Positions 33,958 to 42,062 of a DNA stretch of 64,000 nt are shown here, one piece after another. A model generated the notes under the pieces. The model had not been told where the DNA came from. It did not search any database and saw only the letters and a program-made list of their open reading frames with translations. Each line of letters opens with the position of its first letter. Position 1 is the first letter of the stretch. Source of the stretch: Archangium violaceum (lineage in GTDB: Bacteria; Myxococcota; Myxococcia; Myxococcales; Myxococcaceae); contig NZ_CP069396.1 of the NCBI RefSeq assembly GCF_016887565.1, positions 895,001 to 959,000 on the forward strand, written 5' to 3'. The position numbers and the translations under genes are program-made.

Positions 33958-35397
33958 ATGAGGCAGGCGAGCGAGACACCCCACTCCACGCTGTACGAGC
34001 AGGTGGCCGAGCGGCTCGGCGAGGCCATCGCCGCGGGCACGCTGAGGGCGGGGGATCGGCTGCCCTCGGTGCGCCAGCTCAGCGCGAGCGAGCGGGTGAG
34101 CGTGTCCACGGTGCTGCAGGCCTACGTGCACCTGGAGTCGCTGGGGCTCATCGAGACGCGGCCCCAGTCCGGGCACTACGTGCGCCGGCGCGAGCGCCCC
34201 CTGCCCGCCGAGCCCCAGGTGTCGCGGCCCTCGATCGCGGCCACGCCGGTGAGCGTGAGCGCGCTGGTGGCCCGGGTGTACCGCGCGGCGAGCGACCCGC
34301 GCATCGTCCCGCTCGGGGCGGCGGTCCCCTCGCCGGCGCTGCTGCCCACGCGGCGCCTCAACCGGGAGCTGGCCGCGCTCGCCCGCGAGGCCGGTGAGGT
34401 GGGCATCGACTACGACATGCCGCCGGGGTGTCTCACGCTGCGCCAGCAGGTGGCGCGCCGCTCGTTGGACTGGGGCTGCCCGCTCTCGCCGGAGGACTTC
34501 GTGATGACGTGCGGGGCCTCGGAGGCGGTGCACCTGAGCCTGTTCGCGGTGGCGCGCACCGGGGACACGGTGGCCATCGAGTCTCCCGCCTACTACGGCA
34601 CGCTGCAGGCCATCGAGGCCCAGGGGCTGCGGGCGCTGGAGATTCCCAGCCACCCGCGCCACGGCATGGAGCTGGACGCGCTGGAGGCCGCGCTGAGGAA
34701 GCGCAAGGTGGCCGCCGTGCTGGTGGTGCCCAGCTTCAGCAATCCGCTGGGCAGCTGCATGCCCGAGGAGAACCGCCAGCGGCTGGTGGCGATGCTCGCC
34801 GAGCGCGGCATCCCGCTCATCGAGGACGACATCTACGGGGACCTGCACTTCGGCCCCCGGCGTCCGAGGCCGGCGAAGGCCCACGACAAGGAGGGACTGG
34901 TGCTGCTGTGCGGCTCGTTCTCCAAGACGCTGGCGCCGGGCTACCGGGTGGGCTGGGTGGCGCCGGGGCGCTTCCGGGAGAAGGTGGAATTGCTCAAGTT
35001 CGCACAGACAGTGGCCACGCCCACGCTGCCGCAGCTCGCCATCGCCGCCTTCCTGCGGGATGGGGGCTACGACAGACACCTGCGCGCGTTGCGTCGGCGG
35101 CTCGAGGCGCAGGTCCGGCAGGTGGTGGAGGCCGTCGGCGAGCACTTCCCGGAGGGCACGCGCGCGACGCGCCCCGAGGGGGGACCGCTGGTCTGGGTGG
35201 AGCTGCCGCGCAAGATGGACGCCCTGGTGCTGCACGAGCGGGCGCTGGCGGCGGGCATCAGCATCGCGCCCGGCCCCATCTTCTCGGCACAGAAGCGCTA
35301 CGGGAACTTCATCCGTCTGAACTGCGGTTTTCCGTGGTCACCGCTGCTGGAGGGGGCGCTGGCCACCCTGGGGAGCCTCGCGCGCAACATGGCATGA
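33958..35397 (+). CDS. MocR-type GntR regulator with aminotransferase-like domain
   Basis: A 479-residue PLP-dependent regulator. Residues 10-75 are a GntR winged helix (LYEQVAERLGEAIAAGTLRAG, RLPSVRQLSASERVSVSTVL). Residues 110-475 are a class I aminotransferase fold, with the PLP lysine K323 in SFSKTLAPGYR and the SNPLG and D290-DIYGDL motifs. MocR proteins usually sense an amine or amino acid through PLP and control a nearby transporter or enzyme gene. The divergent DUF2917-EamA exporter and the palindrome between them fit that plan. Confidence 0.92.
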   Translation: MRQASETPHSTLYEQVAERLGEAIAAGTLRAGDRLPSVRQLSASERVSVSTVLQAYVHLESLGLIETRPQSGHYVRRRERPLPAEPQVSRPSIAATPVSVSALVARVYRAASDPRIVPLGAAVPSPALLPTRRLNRELAALAREAGEVGIDYDMPPGCLTLRQQVARRSLDWGCPLSPEDFVMTCGASEAVHLSLFAVARTGDTVAIESPAYYGTLQAIEAQGLRALEIPSHPRHGMELDALEAALRKRKVAAVLVVPSFSNPLGSCMPEENRQRLVAMLAERGIPLIEDDIYGDLHFGPRRPRPAKAHDKEGLVLLCGSFSKTLAPGYRVGWVAPGRFREKVELLKFAQTVATPTLPQLAIAAFLRDGGYDRHLRALRRRLEAQVRQVVEAVGEHFPEGTRATRPEGGPLVWVELPRKMDALVLHERALAAGISIAPGPIFSAQKRYGNFIRLNCGFPWSPLLEGALATLGSLARNMA

Positions 35398-35431
35398 GGC
35401 GTGGCCTCACTGCCATACTGGGCGTCCTCGC

Positions 35432-35881
35432 ATGCCCACCCAGTCGCTCGTGAATGGAACCAGGACGTGGTCCTCCCCCAACGGAGAGCTGCGCCGCTGG
35501 CTGCCCGCCCCTCATGTCCTCGTGTTGAGATTCCGCGGGCGCTTGTTCGACGCCGAGCGCTCCAAGATCGCCGTGGCCGTCATCAACGAGTTCGTCGCCG
35601 ACACCTCGCAGAAGGTGGACATCTTCCACGACTGGGAGGCGATGGAGCTCTACACCACCGAGGCCCGGACCGAGCTGACGGAGCTGGGATTGCGGCTCGC
35701 ATCGCGGATCAGCTCCCTGAGTGTGCTGATCGGCTCGAACGTGGTCGAGATGGGCGTGACGATGGCCGGCATCAAGCTGGGCGGCATCCGCATCTTCACC
35801 ACCCGGGCGGAGTTCGATCAGGCCGTGCGACAGGCCGTGGAGTCCCGGGGCGGTACGTACACGCCGCTGCCTCCGGAGTGA
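35432..35881 (+). CDS. STAS-like small cytoplasmic protein
   Basis: A 149-residue soluble protein from ATG 35432. The alternating strand-helix pattern (HVLVLRFRGRLFDAERSKIA, KVDIFHDWEAME, SLSVLIGSNVVEMGVTMAG, GIRIFTTRAEFDQAV) resembles SpoIIAA/STAS-like folds that carry partner-switching or lipid-binding functions. No phosphorylatable Ser of the classical anti-anti-sigma type is evident. It starts 34 bases after the regulator gene, possibly on the same mRNA, and is followed by a pair of palindromic repeats. Confidence 0.65.
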   Translation: MPTQSLVNGTRTWSSPNGELRRWLPAPHVLVLRFRGRLFDAERSKIAVAVINEFVADTSQKVDIFHDWEAMELYTTEARTELTELGLRLASRISSLSVLIGSNVVEMGVTMAGIKLGGIRIFTTRAEFDQAVRQAVESRGGTYTPLPPE

Positions 35882-35943
35882 GGGACGGCCGCCAGTGGAG
35901 TGTCCACGAAGTCATTGGACAGGGTCCGAGGGCCCGTGGATGT

Positions 35944-36038
35944 CCCCTCTCCCTCTGGGAGAGGGCTAGGGTGAGGGTCTTTCGCCTGGGAACGCGGGTG
36001 AAGACCCTCACCCCCCGCCCTCTCCCAGAGGGAGAGGG
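35944..36038. repeat. inverted pair of REP-like palindromes
   Basis: Copy 35944-35978 is in forward orientation and copy 36004-36038 in reverse, with 25 bases between. Each has its own CCCTCTCCC/GGGAGAGGG stem, and together they can form a long outer stem. The pair lies between two convergent genes (stops at 35881 and 36052), where it could act as a bidirectional terminator. Confidence 0.9.
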
Positions 36039-36051
36039 AGCATGCGCAACA

Positions 36052-37155
36052 CTAGCTCGCCGGATCCACCGCGCTCGGCGCGGGCCTCTCCGCCTCCCGG
36101 GTGGCATGGACGGACCGCCACCAGGGCTCCACACCCTCCACCCGCGAGGGCTCCACGGGCACGCCCAGCTTCGGCATCACGAGCCGCACCCGCTGCTCCT
36201 GTCCGAGTCGCAGGAGCGTCTCCGCCGGATCATCCCACGCGTGGATGGCGAGGTTGAACGTGCCCCAGTGCACCGGCAGGAAGGCGCCGCCGCCGAGCAG
36301 CTCCAGCGCCTTCAGCGCGTTCTCCGGCCCCAGGTGGATGTCGCCCCACGCCGGGTGGTACGCGCCCACCTCCAGCATCACCAGGTCGAAGGGCCCGAGC
36401 CGCTGGCGGATCTCCCCGTACTCCGGCGTGAGCCCCGTGTCGCCGCTGAAGAAGACCTTGTGCCTGGGGGTCTCCAGGACGAACGACGACCAGAGCGTGC
36501 GGTTGCGGTCTCCCATGCCGCGGCCGGAGAAGTGCTGCGACGGCGCGGCGGTGATGCGCAGCTCGCCGCGTGGGAGCGTGGCGGACTCCCACCAATCCAG
36601 CTCGGTGATGCGCTCCGGCGGCACGCCCCAGGCCTCCAGGTGCGCGCCCACGCCGAGCGACGTGTAGAAGGGCACGTCCATTCGCGCCAGCTCGAGGATG
36701 GTGGGGTAATCGAGGTGGTCGTAGTGGTCGTGCGAGACGATGACCGCGTCCAGCGGCGGCAGCTGCGAGAGCCTCACCGGCACGGGGTGGAAGCGCTTGG
36801 GTCCCGCGAAGGACGACGGCGAGGCGCGCTCGCCCCAGACGGGGTCCGTGAGGACGCGCAGTCCCTCCATCTCCAGGAGCACCGTCGAGTGCCCGAGCCA
36901 CGTCGCGCGCAGCCCCGTGTCCACCGGCCGCGCCCACGTCGCCAGCGGGCTCTCGAGCGGCAGCGGCGCGGGCGGCGTCCGGTTCTGTCCTCCGAGGAGG
37001 AACTCGCCCATCGTGGAGAACGCGGTGCCGGGCTTGAGCCCGGGGCCCACCCCCGCGGTGTTCTTGAAGACCCCCTCCAGGAAGCGGGGAGAGGCGCGCA
37101 TGCGCTCGAGGCGGAGACCGTGAGCCTTCCCACCGAAGACGGAACCCTTGGGCAT
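36052..37155 (-). CDS. NAPE-PLD-like metallo-beta-lactamase fold hydrolase
   Basis: The 367-residue product carries H142-x-H-x-D146-H147 (VSHDHYDHLDY), a later SQHFSGRG histidine, D in FFSGDTGLTPEYG and a final H in LPVHWGTFNLAIH, the full metal set. WLGHSTVLLEMEGLRVLTDPVWGERASP is characteristic of the N-acylphosphatidylethanolamine phospholipase D-like / UlaG-like branch. A phospholipid or phosphodiester substrate is likely but unproven. There is no signal peptide. It follows the TonB-domain gene (stop 37187) by 31 bases on the same strand. Confidence 0.88.
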   Translation of the reverse strand: MPKGSVFGGKAHGLRLERMRASPRFLEGVFKNTAGVGPGLKPGTAFSTMGEFLLGGQNRTPPAPLPLESPLATWARPVDTGLRATWLGHSTVLLEMEGLRVLTDPVWGERASPSSFAGPKRFHPVPVRLSQLPPLDAVIVSHDHYDHLDYPTILELARMDVPFYTSLGVGAHLEAWGVPPERITELDWWESATLPRGELRITAAPSQHFSGRGMGDRNRTLWSSFVLETPRHKVFFSGDTGLTPEYGEIRQRLGPFDLVMLEVGAYHPAWGDIHLGPENALKALELLGGGAFLPVHWGTFNLAIHAWDDPAETLLRLGQEQRVRLVMPKLGVPVEPSRVEGVEPWWRSVHATREAERPAPSAVDPAS

Positions 37156-37186
37156 GGGGTGGGTTTAACGCCGGACCCCCCGCGCC

Positions 37187-37819
37187 TCAACTCGCGGGTA
37201 TGCGCACGACGAAGGTGTACTCCACGTCGAGCGGCCTGCCCTGCTGGGTGACGGGCGTGACGCGCCAGCTGGACACCGCCTCGAGCAGCTCCTGGTCCAT
37301 GTAGGGCAGGCCGTTGAGCATCTTGCAGCCCTTCACCTGTCCCTCGCGCGTCACCACGCAGCGCACCAGCGCGGTGCCTCGCACGCGCTCGGCGCGGGCC
37401 TCCGGGGTGAGCCGGGGCTCCCTGCCGCTGACCCGCTGCGGGCGCGTCATGGCCGAGGGCTCGAACGGAACGGGCTCGGACGACAGGGCACCAAACCCCT
37501 CGGCCTGGGGCCGCCTCGGCTCGGGCGTCCTCGCCGCGACGGACGTCCTCACCTCCGGCGAGGGAGCGGGCGCGGGCTTGGGAGCGGAGCGCTTGGCGAC
37601 GGACTTGGGGCGCTCGGCCCTGGCGGGCGCCGGGGCGGGCTCGGGCTCGGGCGCCGGGGCCGGAGCGGGCTGGGCCACGGGCTCGGGCATGGGCGCGGGA
37701 AGGGTGGAGGTGGTAGCGCGTGAGGTAGTGGCACACCCGGTACCACCCAGGGCAACGCACGCGGCCAGCAGGACAGCGAGGGCAAGGCGGGGCTGCACGG
37801 AGAGGGAAGCGCCAGTCAT
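37187..37819 (-). CDS. lipoprotein with Pro-rich linker and TonB C-terminal domain
   Basis: A 210-residue product. The signal ends CVALGGTGCATT. Residues 40-120 are Pro/Ala/Glu repeats (PEPVAQPAPAPAPEPEPAPA) that could span the periplasm. Residues 130-210 are a TonB C-terminal domain (VRGTALVRCVVTREGQVKGC, LLEAVSSWRVTPVTQQGRPL, VEYTFVVRIP). Real TonB has an N-terminal membrane helix and energises outer-membrane receptors; here a lipobox replaces it. A role as an energiser is doubtful and a structural or motility-related function is equally possible. Confidence 0.8.
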   Translation of the reverse strand: MTGASLSVQPRLALAVLLAACVALGGTGCATTSRATTSTLPAPMPEPVAQPAPAPAPEPEPAPAPARAERPKSVAKRSAPKPAPAPSPEVRTSVAARTPEPRRPQAEGFGALSSEPVPFEPSAMTRPQRVSGREPRLTPEARAERVRGTALVRCVVTREGQVKGCKMLNGLPYMDQELLEAVSSWRVTPVTQQGRPLDVEYTFVVRIPAS

Positions 37820-37926
37820 GCCGTAATTTTACACCAAAAACGGCCGAAGGGGTGCGGGCCCGCTGAGAAATCCGTGCTACCCCGGGCCGGGAGGCCGAGG
37901 GCTGAGTGCCGAGGTGGGATGGGGTC

Positions 37927-39768
37927 TCAGCGGCGGGGCCGGACGCGTATCGGGGACTCGATGAGGACGGGCTCGGTGGCCTCCGGGTCGTCCGGGTCGT
38001 AGGCCGGTGCGTAGGGGCCGGCGTGCGTCTCCTTCCACTTGCGAGGCACGCGCTCGATGCCCACCGGGTACACGGTGAGCTGGCCCTCCTTGTCGATGCG
38101 CAGCCGCAGGAAGTTCTTCCAGTCCTCGATGGCGAGCGAGATGAAGGCCTCGTTGTAGTGGGCGCCGAAGGCGTTGACGCTCACGGCCAGGTACAGGCCC
38201 ATGATGAAGGGGCCCACGAGGAAGCCGCCCGCGAAGGTGAAGAGGGCGCCCAGCAGGAACTTGGCCCAGACGTGTGTCCACCCGGCGGCGCACAGGGCGA
38301 CCCCGGGCACCAGGGCCGTGTTGCCGGAGATGACGTCCGGGCAGATGCCCATGACGCTGACGGTGAAGTACACCGAGCCCCAGGCCACGAAGAAGGCGGC
38401 GGTGATGTGTGCCAGGCCATGCAGTGTGCCGGCCAGCACGCGCCAGCGCCCGAAGGTCGGGTCCGCGAACCCGATGAGCCCGCCGATGGTGGCCAGCCCC
38501 AACGTCAGCGACCACGGGCGCGTCACCACCGAGGACGCCACCGCGGCGAGTGCATCCACCATGTTCGAGAGCCCGAAGACGCCAATCTCCGTGTACGTCG
38601 CCAGCGCGAGCAGCAGGTAGAGCGCGCCCGTCATCAGCCCGAAGAGGGGGCTGGAGCGGATGAGCATCAGGTTCCTGCGTGCCAGCTTCCGGGACGTCCG
38701 CTCGTCCGGGAAGCACTCCTTCTGCTCGTACCCATCGCGCAGCCGGTGCGCCGACGGCGTGTGCGTGGGGTGCATGAAGGCCCCGGCGCCACCGGCGGTT
38801 ATCTTCTGACGGCCCTCGGGGTCCTCGTGCCGTTTGTAGTGGTGCAGGTCTCCCGCGAGGAAGAGGCTGATGCGCCGGCCGAACACCTTCTCCTGGAGGT
38901 ACTCGAGGTTGTTCTCCAGGTAGCCGCGGCGCTGACTGGTGGCGGCGAGAATCCAGGCGGGCTCCGCGTTGCAGAGGATGACGCGGTCGTCCGGCTTCAT
39001 GTGCGTGGCCACCTGGTGGAAGTACTCCACCTGGGGCACGTCGATGTCGCTGTTGAGCTGCACGTCCGTGCCGATGAGCCACCAGCCACGTGGCAGCTTG
39101 AGGGCGAAGTAGCTGCGGCTCTGGCGAGTGCGCCGCCCCGCCAGCCAGCGGTTGGCGCAGAACAGCCGCATGAAGGCGGACAGCCCGTCATACCAGTCGT
39201 GGTTGCCGGGGATGGCGAACAGGTCCGGGCTGGGCTGCTTCGTGCGCGCCATCGCCTCCTCGTAGGGAAGCACCAGGCGCTCCTCGTACGTCTCGCGGCT
39301 GGCGCCCGGGTACACCTGGTCTCCGCCGAGCACGAGGATGCGCCCGCGCTCGGTGGGGTGCGTCTGGCCCGCAGCGTCCTTCAGCTCCATGGAGGGCAGC
39401 GCCATCAACCGCGCCACCGTATAGGTGGAGTTCCACCCGTCACCGCTGTCCGCCGCGTAGTCCAGCCAGAAGTCCCCGTCGGGCGACTCCTCCGAGTAGT
39501 CGAAGAAGGGTGGCTGCGGGCGCACCACGGCCTCGATGAGGCGGTGGTCCGCGCGAGCGCCGAAGGCGGCGGCCACCAGCGCGTCCAGCCCGGTGCGCAC
39601 GAGCATGGCGGGGTGGAGCCAGCGCACCATGTCCGCGTGCTGCTCGGGCCTCGTCGCGGTGCCCGTCTGGCAGGGGCGGGTCTCGTGGAGTGGGGGGTCG
39701 CGAGGAGGCGCTTCTTGCGTCCCCGCGGCCTGCTGCTGCTTCGCGGTGCCGGGCTCGTGCGGTGTCAC
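37927..39768 (-). CDS. calcineurin-like phosphoesterase with C-terminal membrane domain
   Basis: The product has 613 residues from GTG 39768; the codons further upstream look non-coding. The metallophosphoesterase half shows ADSGDGWNSTY, VLGGDQVYPGA, AIPGNHDWYDGL and FLAGDLHHYKRHE, the order of metal-binding motifs. Residues 330-540 hold six or so hydrophobic helices (LFGLMTGALYLLLALATY, ITAAFFVAWGSVYFTV), and a soluble tail follows. A membrane-bound phosphoesterase of unknown substrate is the best call. It is divergent from the thioesterase gene, with 186 bases between starts. Confidence 0.85.
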   Translation of the reverse strand: MTPHEPGTAKQQQAAGTQEAPPRDPPLHETRPCQTGTATRPEQHADMVRWLHPAMLVRTGLDALVAAAFGARADHRLIEAVVRPQPPFFDYSEESPDGDFWLDYAADSGDGWNSTYTVARLMALPSMELKDAAGQTHPTERGRILVLGGDQVYPGASRETYEERLVLPYEEAMARTKQPSPDLFAIPGNHDWYDGLSAFMRLFCANRWLAGRRTRQSRSYFALKLPRGWWLIGTDVQLNSDIDVPQVEYFHQVATHMKPDDRVILCNAEPAWILAATSQRRGYLENNLEYLQEKVFGRRISLFLAGDLHHYKRHEDPEGRQKITAGGAGAFMHPTHTPSAHRLRDGYEQKECFPDERTSRKLARRNLMLIRSSPLFGLMTGALYLLLALATYTEIGVFGLSNMVDALAAVASSVVTRPWSLTLGLATIGGLIGFADPTFGRWRVLAGTLHGLAHITAAFFVAWGSVYFTVSVMGICPDVISGNTALVPGVALCAAGWTHVWAKFLLGALFTFAGGFLVGPFIMGLYLAVSVNAFGAHYNEAFISLAIEDWKNFLRLRIDKEGQLTVYPVGIERVPRKWKETHAGPYAPAYDPDDPEATEPVLIESPIRVRPRR

Positions 39769-39954
39769 TGAGGGCACGGTCCCCCAGCACCGTGCCCGGG
39801 TCAACTCCCCGACGGGGAACTGCCCCGTCAGGTTCCACGCCAGACGGGGAATCCTGGAGCGAGCATCCAGGGGAGCGCTTCCGCCTCGGGCCGGTGGGCC
39901 TCCAGCCGATGATTCCGATTGCCCCGAATGGCCGGGCGTGATGCATGGCCCGCC

Positions 39955-40389
39955 ATGAACGACTTTCCCATCACCGTCCGTTTTCCCATGCACTGGGGCG
40001 ACATGGACGCGTACGGCCACGTGAACAACGCGCGTTACTTCACCTGGTTCGAGGCGGCCCGAATCGCCTACATGGCGCGGGTGGGGCTGGTGAGCACCGA
40101 GATGCAGAAGCCCGAGGGGGGCGTGGGACCCATCGTCGCCGCGACGAACGCGGAGTACCTGCGCCCGGTCGTCTTCCCGGCGGACCTGGTGGTGGGGGCG
40201 CGAGTCTCGCGGCTCGGTACCACCAGCATCACCATGGAGTACGCGGTGGACGATGCCCACACCGGGGTGCGCTACGCGCGCGGGGGCGCGGTGCTCGTCA
40301 CCCTGCAATACCCCACCTACCAGAAGGTGGCCGTGCCTCCGGAGATCCGCGCCGCCATCGAGGCGCTCGAGGGCCGCATCTTCGAGTGA
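39955..40389 (+). CDS. 4HBT hot-dog acyl-CoA thioesterase
   Basis: A 144-residue protein from ATG 39955. The motif HWGDMDAYGHVNNARYFTWFE holds the catalytic Asp of the 4-hydroxybenzoyl-CoA thioesterase (YbgC/FadM) group. The rest (VAATNAEYLRPVVFPADLVVGARV, SITMEYAVDD) completes the hot-dog fold. It hydrolyses acyl-CoA thioesters by family; chain preference is not visible. It converges with the next gene, leaving 18 bases. Confidence 0.9.
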   Translation: MNDFPITVRFPMHWGDMDAYGHVNNARYFTWFEAARIAYMARVGLVSTEMQKPEGGVGPIVAATNAEYLRPVVFPADLVVGARVSRLGTTSITMEYAVDDAHTGVRYARGGAVLVTLQYPTYQKVAVPPEIRAAIEALEGRIFE

Positions 40390-40407
40390 GGTGGGAGCGT
40401 TCGGGCG

Positions 40408-41439
40408 CTACCCTCCGCGGCGCGCGTCCGCGGGGGCGTTGGGGTGGCGCTGGAGCAGCATGCGCAACTGCGGTTGCCTCCGGACGGCCTCCTGCTTGAG
40501 CAGGTGCGCGATGAGGGCCGGCGGCGCCGCGCTCCAGCGCGCGATGTTCTGGATGAGCATGGGCGAGCGGTACGTGCGCCCGCACAGCAGCGCCCCCGTC
40601 TTCCCGTCCACCGCCAGCCCCACCAGCGAGGCCAGCACCCGGCCCTCGGTGTTGAGGATGAGCTCCACGCGTTCCTCCGCGGGCGCGGTGTTGAAGCGCG
40701 TCCGCATCACCTCGCGCGCGGTCCGGCGGGTGCCCTCGGGCACGTCCCGGTCCATCGCCACCTTGTACTGCTCCAGCAACCGGCGGCCGCTCCACAGGCG
40801 GCGGTAGAGCCCCGCGGGCAGCTGCGGGTTGCGCACCAGCCAGCGTCTCACCCCCGTGTCCGCCACGAAGGCCGCCCGGCCACACAGGGCCTCGAGTCCC
40901 ACCGGGTTGTGGTGGTGGCGCGCGATGAGCCGCGCGTGCCCCAGTCCCACCCGCGTGTTCTCCAGCACCGACTTGATGACCGCGGGCACCGGATCGAAAC
41001 AGAACGCGGACAGCTCCGGATCCTCCGCGCCCCGGGCCCTGCTGGCGCGCTCGTCCTCGGGGAGCGGGTGCAACTGCCGCTCGAAGATCTGCCTCCAGTT
41101 GCCCGCGGCGGCCTCGACCGTGGCGTCCTCGGGGGCCTCTTCCTCCCCGGCGGCGAGCGGCTCCTCGCCCTCGGCCGGTGTGTCCTCCTCGGGCGGAGCC
41201 TCGGCCCTGGCCCCGGTGGACGGCGGCGGCGCGGAGGTGGGCGCGGGTAGGACGGCGCCGTGCTCGACCAGGCGCGTCAGGATGGCCTGGATGCGCTCGG
41301 GAGGGAACCCGGTGAGGGCCGTGAGGTGCCTCACGGGCGTGGCGCCGTCCAGACGGGACAGGACGAAGCCCTCCTCGGGGGTGAGGGGGAGCTTCGCCAG
41401 GGCGGCCGAGGGAATGGGCTTGGGCGTCCAGTCGTTCAC
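40408..41439 (-). CDS. myxobacterial protein with winged-helix-like N-terminus
   Basis: A 343-residue soluble protein. Residues 18-65 (PLTPEEGFVLSRLDGATPVRHL, GFPPERIQAILTRLVEHGAV) look like the winged-helix segment found in many myxobacterial multi-domain proteins. Residues 70-110 are an acidic, Pro-rich linker. Residues 115-343 are helical with repeated AEER/LL patterns (VLENTRVGLGHARLIARHHH, GRVLASLVGLAVDG, IQNIARWSAAPPALIAHLL), perhaps HEAT-like. No enzyme motif. Function unknown. Confidence 0.75.
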   Translation of the reverse strand: MNDWTPKPIPSAALAKLPLTPEEGFVLSRLDGATPVRHLTALTGFPPERIQAILTRLVEHGAVLPAPTSAPPPSTGARAEAPPEEDTPAEGEEPLAAGEEEAPEDATVEAAAGNWRQIFERQLHPLPEDERASRARGAEDPELSAFCFDPVPAVIKSVLENTRVGLGHARLIARHHHNPVGLEALCGRAAFVADTGVRRWLVRNPQLPAGLYRRLWSGRRLLEQYKVAMDRDVPEGTRRTAREVMRTRFNTAPAEERVELILNTEGRVLASLVGLAVDGKTGALLCGRTYRSPMLIQNIARWSAAPPALIAHLLKQEAVRRQPQLRMLLQRHPNAPADARRGG

Positions 41440-41546
41440 GATCCGTCTCCCCGGAGACCGTCAAGCCTAGACGAATGACACAGAAGCGCCAAAGAGGTGT
41501 GGCGGAGGGTTGACGAATGGGGAGGCTCCAGCAGCACAATTCACCT

Positions 41547-41948
41547 ATGAACGAGCGCATCCCGACCTACGCCGAGTTCTGGCCGTACTACCTGCGTGAG
41601 CACTCGCTGCCCATCACCCGCTGGTTGCACTTCGTGGGCACCTCGCTGGCGGTGGGGCTGGGCGTCACCGCCGCGCTGACGGGCAGGGCGGGCCTGGTGC
41701 CGGCCATGCTCGTGGCGGGTTACGGCTTCGCCTGGGTGAGTCACTTCACCCTGGAGAAGAACCGGCCGGCCACCTTCAAGTACCCCCTGTGGTCGCTCTT
41801 CTCCGACTTCCGCATGGCGGGCCTGATGCTCGTCGGCCGGCTCTCCAAGCACCTGGCCCGCGCGGGCGTGCGTGACGAGGACGACCAGTCCGGCGGCCAC
41901 CTCCGTCCGATTCCGGTGCCCGTCCGCTCGCGCCGCAACGGGCGCTGA
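41547..41948 (+). CDS. Mpo1-like (DUF962) membrane protein
   Basis: The product has 133 residues from ATG 41547; an in-frame start at 41517 adds ten. The start YAEFWPYYLREHSLPITRWLHFVGT and the FTLEKNRPATFKYPLWSLFSDFRM segment are diagnostic of DUF962. The yeast member Mpo1 is a dioxygenase that alpha-oxidises phytosphingosine-derived fatty acids. The conserved His residues H19 and H28 and the later H-x-x-x-E-x-NRP are present. Two or three short membrane helices. An oxidation role in lipid metabolism is inferred from Mpo1. Confidence 0.88.
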   Translation: MNERIPTYAEFWPYYLREHSLPITRWLHFVGTSLAVGLGVTAALTGRAGLVPAMLVAGYGFAWVSHFTLEKNRPATFKYPLWSLFSDFRMAGLMLVGRLSKHLARAGVRDEDDQSGGHLRPIPVPVRSRRNGR

Positions 41949-42062
41949 GCCTCGGGGCCTGACCGGGGGAATCACTCCCCCGGTCCAGAGGAAGCGGGCA
42001 GGCAGCCAGGGTGCGAGGGTTCTTTCCTCTCCGCCCCTCCACTGGTCTACCTTGCACGCTCC

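Noticed and set aside
37187-37819. Calling the TonB-domain lipoprotein a true TonB
   Set aside because: It has a lipobox rather than an N-terminal membrane helix, and no ExbB/ExbD or receptor gene is near.
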